DNA of 9,119 nucleotides from contig CAJPSU010000020.1 in assembly GCA_905373345.1 (NCBI GenBank), positions 1 through 9,119 of the forward strand, given 5' to 3'. Below are positions 5,821-9,119 of this stretch, piece after piece; positions within the stretch are counted from its first letter, which is position 1; each line of letters starts with the position of its first letter. Under the pieces are notes generated by a model that worked only from the letters and a program-made list of their open reading frames with translations, was not told where the DNA came from and did not search any database. The stretch is from Candidatus Saccharimonadota bacterium (GTDB taxonomy: Bacteria > Patescibacteriota > Saccharimonadia > Saccharimonadales > Saccharimonadaceae). The translations under genes and the position numbers were made by a program.

Positions 5821-6814
5821 GTTTTGCGACGTGCACGCGGTACAACTGCGCGAGCTTGATAAGCGCGCCGAAACGCGTCCGCTTTTGTTTCGGGATGAGG
5901 CGCGCCGCGCGTATGCGAATTATACGCGGCAGCAGCGTCGAATTGCTAAGCGGCTTAAGACGCCCGAAGTAACAGCGTTTGATTTTTACATGGCGTGGCG
6001 CGATCGATATATGGCGCGCATGCAGCGCATAACGGCAGCAGTTCAGACGGGTAAGCTTGACAAGATGCTAACGCGCGTGTTGCTTTTACCAGATGACGCA
6101 AGCGTGAAGCAGCTTACGCAGGCGTTGATCGAAATCCGTACGGTGTGCGAGCGCCAAGCACTGGTTGACACGGTATATAATATCCGCCGCAAGCGAGCGC
6201 GCCGCACAGCGCAAGCGCTGGTTGATATGGGCGATCAGGCGGTGGCGCATGATGTTGAGAGGTTTGTGAATTATCATTTGTACCGCATGGTGGCGCGGCA
6301 GCGGAATGTTGTCGTGGTAGATCGGCACGCGAATCTGCTTGTCCGTATGGTTCAGCACCTACGTGCGCGCCGGCAAACGCGTAAATTGGTGCGCGCGGCG
6401 CGGCGGCGGCTCGCGAGCATTGATACTGAATTGTTTGCAACTGAGCAGCTGCATAACGGTTTGGTGGCACGCCTGTTTAGCCTCGGGATTGATTTGATTG
6501 AAGTGCTGGCGGCGCGGCATGAATACGAAAAAGCGCTTGAAAAGATGAGCGCAGCGGCGCGCAAGAGCCCGACGAAGAAACTAGAATTGTATGAGAAGAA
6601 AACGGTCAGCATCCGCAGCGCTTATCTTGATTCTGTGCCGGGATTGGCGGGGCTAAAAGACGTGCAGAAAGCGGCAAAAGAGATCGATGACGCGCTTCTG
6701 AAGGTATTTGACTTTGATATGCAGCAATGCAATGATTTGATGCGTGCTCTGAAGCGTTACCGCACGCTAACGCGCGAGCGCAAAGAGCTAGAGCTGCGAT
6801 TGTCGCGTGATTAA
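5813..6814 (+). CDS. Uncharacterised, highly basic, helical protein
   Basis: The 333-residue product is not recognised. It is unusually rich in Arg, Ala, Leu and Lys and looks almost entirely alpha-helical, with Arg-rich stretches such as NIRRKRARRTAQAL and HLRARRQTRKL and later heptad-like segments (RHEYEKALEKMSAAARK, YRTLTRERKELELRLSRD) that may form coiled coils. There are few cysteines and no membrane segment or signal peptide. The ATG lies inside the last codons of the preceding gene (ATGCCTGA overlap). A weak AAAGG lies about 14 bases before the ATG, so translation may depend on re-initiation. The composition suits a nucleic-acid-binding or scaffolding protein, but no function can be assigned. 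It converges with der, with 42 bases between the stops. Confidence 0.78.
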   Translation: MPEFCDVHAVQLRELDKRAETRPLLFRDEARRAYANYTRQQRRIAKRLKTPEVTAFDFYMAWRDRYMARMQRITAAVQTGKLDKMLTRVLLLPDDASVKQLTQALIEIRTVCERQALVDTVYNIRRKRARRTAQALVDMGDQAVAHDVERFVNYHLYRMVARQRNVVVVDRHANLLVRMVQHLRARRQTRKLVRAARRRLASIDTELFATEQLHNGLVARLFSLGIDLIEVLAARHEYEKALEKMSAAARKSPTKKLELYEKKTVSIRSAYLDSVPGLAGLKDVQKAAKEIDDALLKVFDFDMQQCNDLMRALKRYRTLTRERKELELRLSRD

Positions 6815-6856
6815 GATTATCCGCCAGTTTCTGCGGGCGAACGAATATTGTCGAAT

Positions 6857-8284
6857 TTAACGATTGCGTTTTTTACTCTTCACGCCAGGCTCTTCCGTTT
6901 CTCTCGCCTGCTTATACGCCTTGGTGACTGGCTCTAAGCCTTTGGCAACACGTTCGCGATTAGATTTGATCTGCTTTTCGTCGCGGAAGCTGAGTTTGAT
7001 TGGTGTACCGGTGTAGTTGTAGGTGTCGCGGAGCTGTCGCTCTAGATAGCGTTTGTAGCTCCAGTGGACAAATTTTAGGTTGCTGCCGTAAACGACAAAC
7101 CACGGCGGATTGGTATCAGTATGAACAATGTAGCGCAGCTTTGGATGCGAATTTTTAAGCCCGGCAGGCGGGTGTGCTTGAATAGCGCGCTGTAACATAT
7201 CGTTGAGAACGCGCGTTTTGGTGGGCTGCTGGCGGCGTGCCTGGATGTCAAGCGCGAGGTCAAATAATTTTGTGACATTCTGCCCTGTCGTGCTGCTTGT
7301 GAAAATCAATGGCGCCCATGGTACGAAGTCGAAAGTGTTGGCAATCCGTGGCGCAAGCGCGTCGCGCGTATAGGCATCCTTACCCATGGCGGCGTCCCAC
7401 TTACTTACGACGAGCACTAAACCTTTGCCAGCATCGTTAATAAGCCCGGCAAGGCGTTGGTCAAGCTGAGTGTTGAGTTCGTTAACGTCCATGAGCAAGA
7501 AGCAGATATCGGCTTCTTCAATGGCTTGTAAACTGCGTAAAACGCTGAATTTTTCGATACCGACTGCTTGCTTGCCCTGGCGGCGGATGCCTGCCGTATC
7601 AATTAACTCAATTTTATGTCCGTGATAACCGAGCGTAACACGCCCAAGGTCGCGCGTTGTACCAGCGACATTAGCAACGATAGCCTGCTGTTTGCCGGCG
7701 AGCGTGTTAAATAAACTGGACTTGCCGACGTTCGGGCGGCCAATGAGCGCAACTTTTATGCTATCGCCTGCGGACTTGTCATGAACGATTGGGATTTCAG
7801 TACAGACGGCGTCAAGTAGCTCGTGTATACCGGTGTTATGCTCGGCGCTGGTGCGGATAATTGTTTTGATACCGAGACGGCGGAATTCGTCGTTCGGCAG
7901 GCTGCCGCGCAGGTCGGTTTTATTTAGTAATAATATGACGGGTTTGCGGCTTTTCAGGGCAGTTTTGGCGACGCGGCGGTCTTCGTCGTTCGGATATTCA
8001 GTACTATCGGCGGCGACAAGGATGACGTCGGCAGCATCGGCGGCTTCGGCGATTTGTTCTTGGATTGTGGCTTCAAACTCGTCTTCAGCAGGCTTAAGCC
8101 CGGCGGTATCAACTAGCCAGAATGTGTGTTGTCCGTGGCGCGCTTTACCAATGACGTTATCGCGTGTTGTTCCCGCTTCGCGCGCGACAATCGCCTGCTG
8201 CGCGCGCATAATGCGGTTAAACAGCGAGCTTTTACCGGCATTCGCCCGCCCGATGATTGCAACTGTTGGAAGTTTCGTTGCCAT
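6857..8284 (-). CDS. der: Ribosome biogenesis GTPase Der (EngA)
   Basis: Der is an essential double GTPase that assists assembly of the 50S ribosomal subunit. The 475-residue product has two tandem G domains and a C-terminal KH-like domain. G domain 1 has GRANAGKS (12-19), TTRD (39-42), DTAGL (59-63) and NKTD (121-124). G domain 2 has GRPNVGKS (182-189), TTRD (209-212), DTAGI (229-233) and SKWD (294-297). The KH-like region is about residues 355-450, followed by a basic tail ending KSKKRNR. The first P-loop reads GRANAGKS rather than the usual GRPNVGKS but keeps the essential Gly-Lys-Ser. Length is normal. Start ATG 8284 is supported by a consensus -10 ten bases upstream and by the immediate onset of the first P-loop. 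Confidence 0.97.
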   Translation of the reverse strand: MATKLPTVAIIGRANAGKSSLFNRIMRAQQAIVAREAGTTRDNVIGKARHGQHTFWLVDTAGLKPAEDEFEATIQEQIAEAADAADVILVAADSTEYPNDEDRRVAKTALKSRKPVILLLNKTDLRGSLPNDEFRRLGIKTIIRTSAEHNTGIHELLDAVCTEIPIVHDKSAGDSIKVALIGRPNVGKSSLFNTLAGKQQAIVANVAGTTRDLGRVTLGYHGHKIELIDTAGIRRQGKQAVGIEKFSVLRSLQAIEEADICFLLMDVNELNTQLDQRLAGLINDAGKGLVLVVSKWDAAMGKDAYTRDALAPRIANTFDFVPWAPLIFTSSTTGQNVTKLFDLALDIQARRQQPTKTRVLNDMLQRAIQAHPPAGLKNSHPKLRYIVHTDTNPPWFVVYGSNLKFVHWSYKRYLERQLRDTYNYTGTPIKLSFRDEKQIKSNRERVAKGLEPVTKAYKQARETEEPGVKSKKRNR

Positions 8285-8299
8285 AATACGGTATATTAT
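8283..8299. repeat. Inverted repeat at the der transcription start
   Basis: ATAATA (8283-8288) and TATTAT (8294-8299) are exact inverted repeats with a 5-base spacer. They cover most of the der -10 box, the predicted transcription start and the start codon. This could be an operator, but in A+T-rich promoter DNA such short palindromes also arise by chance. Confidence 0.3.
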
Positions 8300-8303
8300 A
8301 ACA
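8295..8303 (-). promoter_or_regulatory. Extended -10 promoter of der
   Basis: On the minus strand TGT immediately precedes a perfect TATAAT (8300-8295), an extended -10 that can work without a good -35, and none is seen. Ten bases separate it from the ATG, so the leader would be only a few bases long. No Shine-Dalgarno sequence is visible. Confidence 0.5.
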
Positions 8304-8410
8304 GAGGTAATGGGAATGTGCGAGCATGAATAAGTTCTCTAGAGTTGGCGGGCGAAGTCTTTTGAGTGGACGTTGCGAAAGTTTGGTGGTTTACCCGTCC
8401 ATCTTAGGTG

Positions 8411-8932
8411 TTAGTTCTTAATCCGTTCGGTGCGCACCTGCTCCATCATTTTGATCGACTCCCTCGCCGCTTTGCTTAAATCGTCCATATGATTCAAGAA
8501 AAATGTTCGCGTTAGTTCGTATACATGCCACAGCTCCGCTTGTTTCTCTGGTGTATCCGCGGCTGGCAGGCAATATTTTGCGAGATGCTCAGCGCTAAGC
8601 GATACATCGTGCAGCTGCTCGGCTGTTAATATCGAATCATCATGCTCTAGGTAGTGCCTCATTTCGTCAAGCATTGTTGGCATCACGTTGTCGTGCCACT
8701 CGGCGATCCAGTCGGTCATTGGCGGGTCGTCAAGCATGAGGGCGAGGTATTCGCCGAGGTTTGTATTATATTCCGCCTCTTTTCGCGCATCATGATGCCA
8801 TATACTTGTGGATGCAAACATCAATGGTCGACCACGATAGTCATATAATTCGCGCGGTTCGCCATAATAATATTTATCGGTTAAGTACTGTAGCGAGTCG
8901 ACAAACGGTACGAGTTCGTGCGATTTGATCAT
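8411..8932 (-). CDS. Uncharacterised acidic protein
   Basis: The 173-residue product is not recognised. It is rich in Asp, Glu, His, Met and Tyr, with an early aromatic cluster (YLTDKYYYGEPRELYDYRG, residues 16-34) and then mainly helical sequence, including MTDWIAEWHDNVMPTMLDEM and a C-terminal helix (AARESIKMMEQVRTERIKN). No signal peptide, membrane helix or known motif is visible. Six histidines occur among many acidic residues but in no recognised metal-binding pattern. It starts 33 bases after the stop of a pseudouridine synthase gene on the same strand. A -10-like TATATT lies 7 bases before the ATG, so it may have its own leaderless transcript. Function unknown. Confidence 0.75.
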   Translation of the reverse strand: MIKSHELVPFVDSLQYLTDKYYYGEPRELYDYRGRPLMFASTSIWHHDARKEAEYNTNLGEYLALMLDDPPMTDWIAEWHDNVMPTMLDEMRHYLEHDDSILTAEQLHDVSLSAEHLAKYCLPAADTPEKQAELWHVYELTRTFFLNHMDDLSKAARESIKMMEQVRTERIKN

Positions 8933-8939
8933 AATAATA

Positions 8940-8945
8940 AATATA
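8940..8945 (-). promoter_or_regulatory. -10-like box before the acidic unknown gene
   Basis: TATATT on the minus strand (8945-8940) lies 7 bases before the ATG at 8932, and no Shine-Dalgarno sequence is present. The surrounding DNA is very A+T-rich and no convincing -35 is seen, so this is weaker than the other examples. Confidence 0.3.
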
Positions 8946-8965
8946 AATCATGTTAAATATGTTAT

Positions 8966-9119
8966 TTATGATATATTTATCTCTCGCCATTCTCCTCGAT
9001 TTATATCACTCAGCGCATAATTCCCGAAATTCGTGCGGTGTAGCCGAGTGACGGTGTAACCGAGCGCTGCAAATGTGCGGCGGATTTGCCGGTTGCGTCC
9101 TTCGCTCATAGTGATGTGC
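8966..9119 (-). CDS. RsuA/RluB-family rRNA pseudouridine synthase, C-terminal fragment
   Basis: The minus-strand frame enters at the right edge and ends at TAA (8968-8966), giving 50 residues. It reads MSEGRNRQIRRTFAALGY, then TVTRLHRTNFGNYALSDIN and RGEWREI. The EGRNRQIRR, LGY and V.RL.R..FG..L..I..G.WR pattern is characteristic of the C-terminal part of RsuA/RluB/RluE/RluF pseudouridine synthases, which convert specific rRNA uridines to pseudouridine. The S4 domain and catalytic Asp motif lie outside the window, so the subfamily and target base cannot be settled. It lies just upstream of the acidic unknown gene on the same strand. Confidence 0.88.
   Translation of the reverse strand, partial: HITMSEGRNRQIRRTFAALGYTVTRLHRTNFGNYALSDINRGEWREINIS

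Noticed and set aside
7833..8333. A 166-codon plus-strand frame antisense to the start of der
   Set aside because: Its Ser/Arg/Ala-rich translation is typical of an antisense shadow, and the opposite strand encodes the first G domain of Der without doubt.
8367..8401. TGGACG/CGTCCA hairpin after the acidic unknown gene as a terminator
   Set aside because: The stem is only 6 bp with a 23-base loop and no T-run on either strand, so a terminator role is not supported.
1..9119. CRISPR arrays, insertion sequences, integrases, tRNA or rRNA genes
   Set aside because: No regularly spaced repeats, transposase or recombinase motifs, terminal repeats, or tRNA/rRNA signatures were seen on either strand.

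Overview
The window (about 50% G+C, standard stop codons) looks like a chromosome segment of a Candidatus Saccharibacteria (TM7)-type bacterium or a close relative in the candidate phyla radiation. This is inferred from short, tightly packed genes, several small proteins with no recognisable family next to universal housekeeping genes, start codons often without Shine-Dalgarno sequences, and the style of the DprA, Der and Pth proteins. No database search was possible, so the taxonomic call is tentative.

Layout. Minus strand, left edge: the start of a probable CDP-alcohol phosphatidyltransferase (1-123), downstream of dprA (173-1042). A roughly 420-base non-coding region (1043-1460) follows. 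It holds divergent promoters sharing a palindromic -35, a candidate structured RNA ending in a strong intrinsic terminator, and the promoter of the next operon. Plus strand: a nicotianamine-synthase-like gene, a CobW/COG0523 GTPase and a small unknown gene, joined by overlapping stops and starts. A second CobW/COG0523 GTPase, a paralogue of the first, follows with its own -10 box. Minus strand: pth. Plus strand: two overlapping genes of unknown function. Minus strand: der, an acidic unknown protein, and the C-terminus of an RsuA/RluB-type pseudouridine synthase cut by the right edge.

The housekeeping genes cover DNA uptake and recombination (DprA), peptidyl-tRNA recycling (Pth), ribosome assembly (Der), rRNA modification (the pseudouridine synthase) and probably phospholipid synthesis. 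The most distinctive part is 1401-4638. There a nicotianamine-type metallophore synthase homologue is translationally coupled to a G3E GTPase carrying the CxCC metal-binding motif, and a second such GTPase follows. This reads as a compact metal acquisition or allocation module, possibly with RNA-level control upstream. A second theme is promoter architecture: several genes have a -10-like hexamer 6 to 8 bases before the start codon and no Shine-Dalgarno sequence, which predicts leaderless transcripts.
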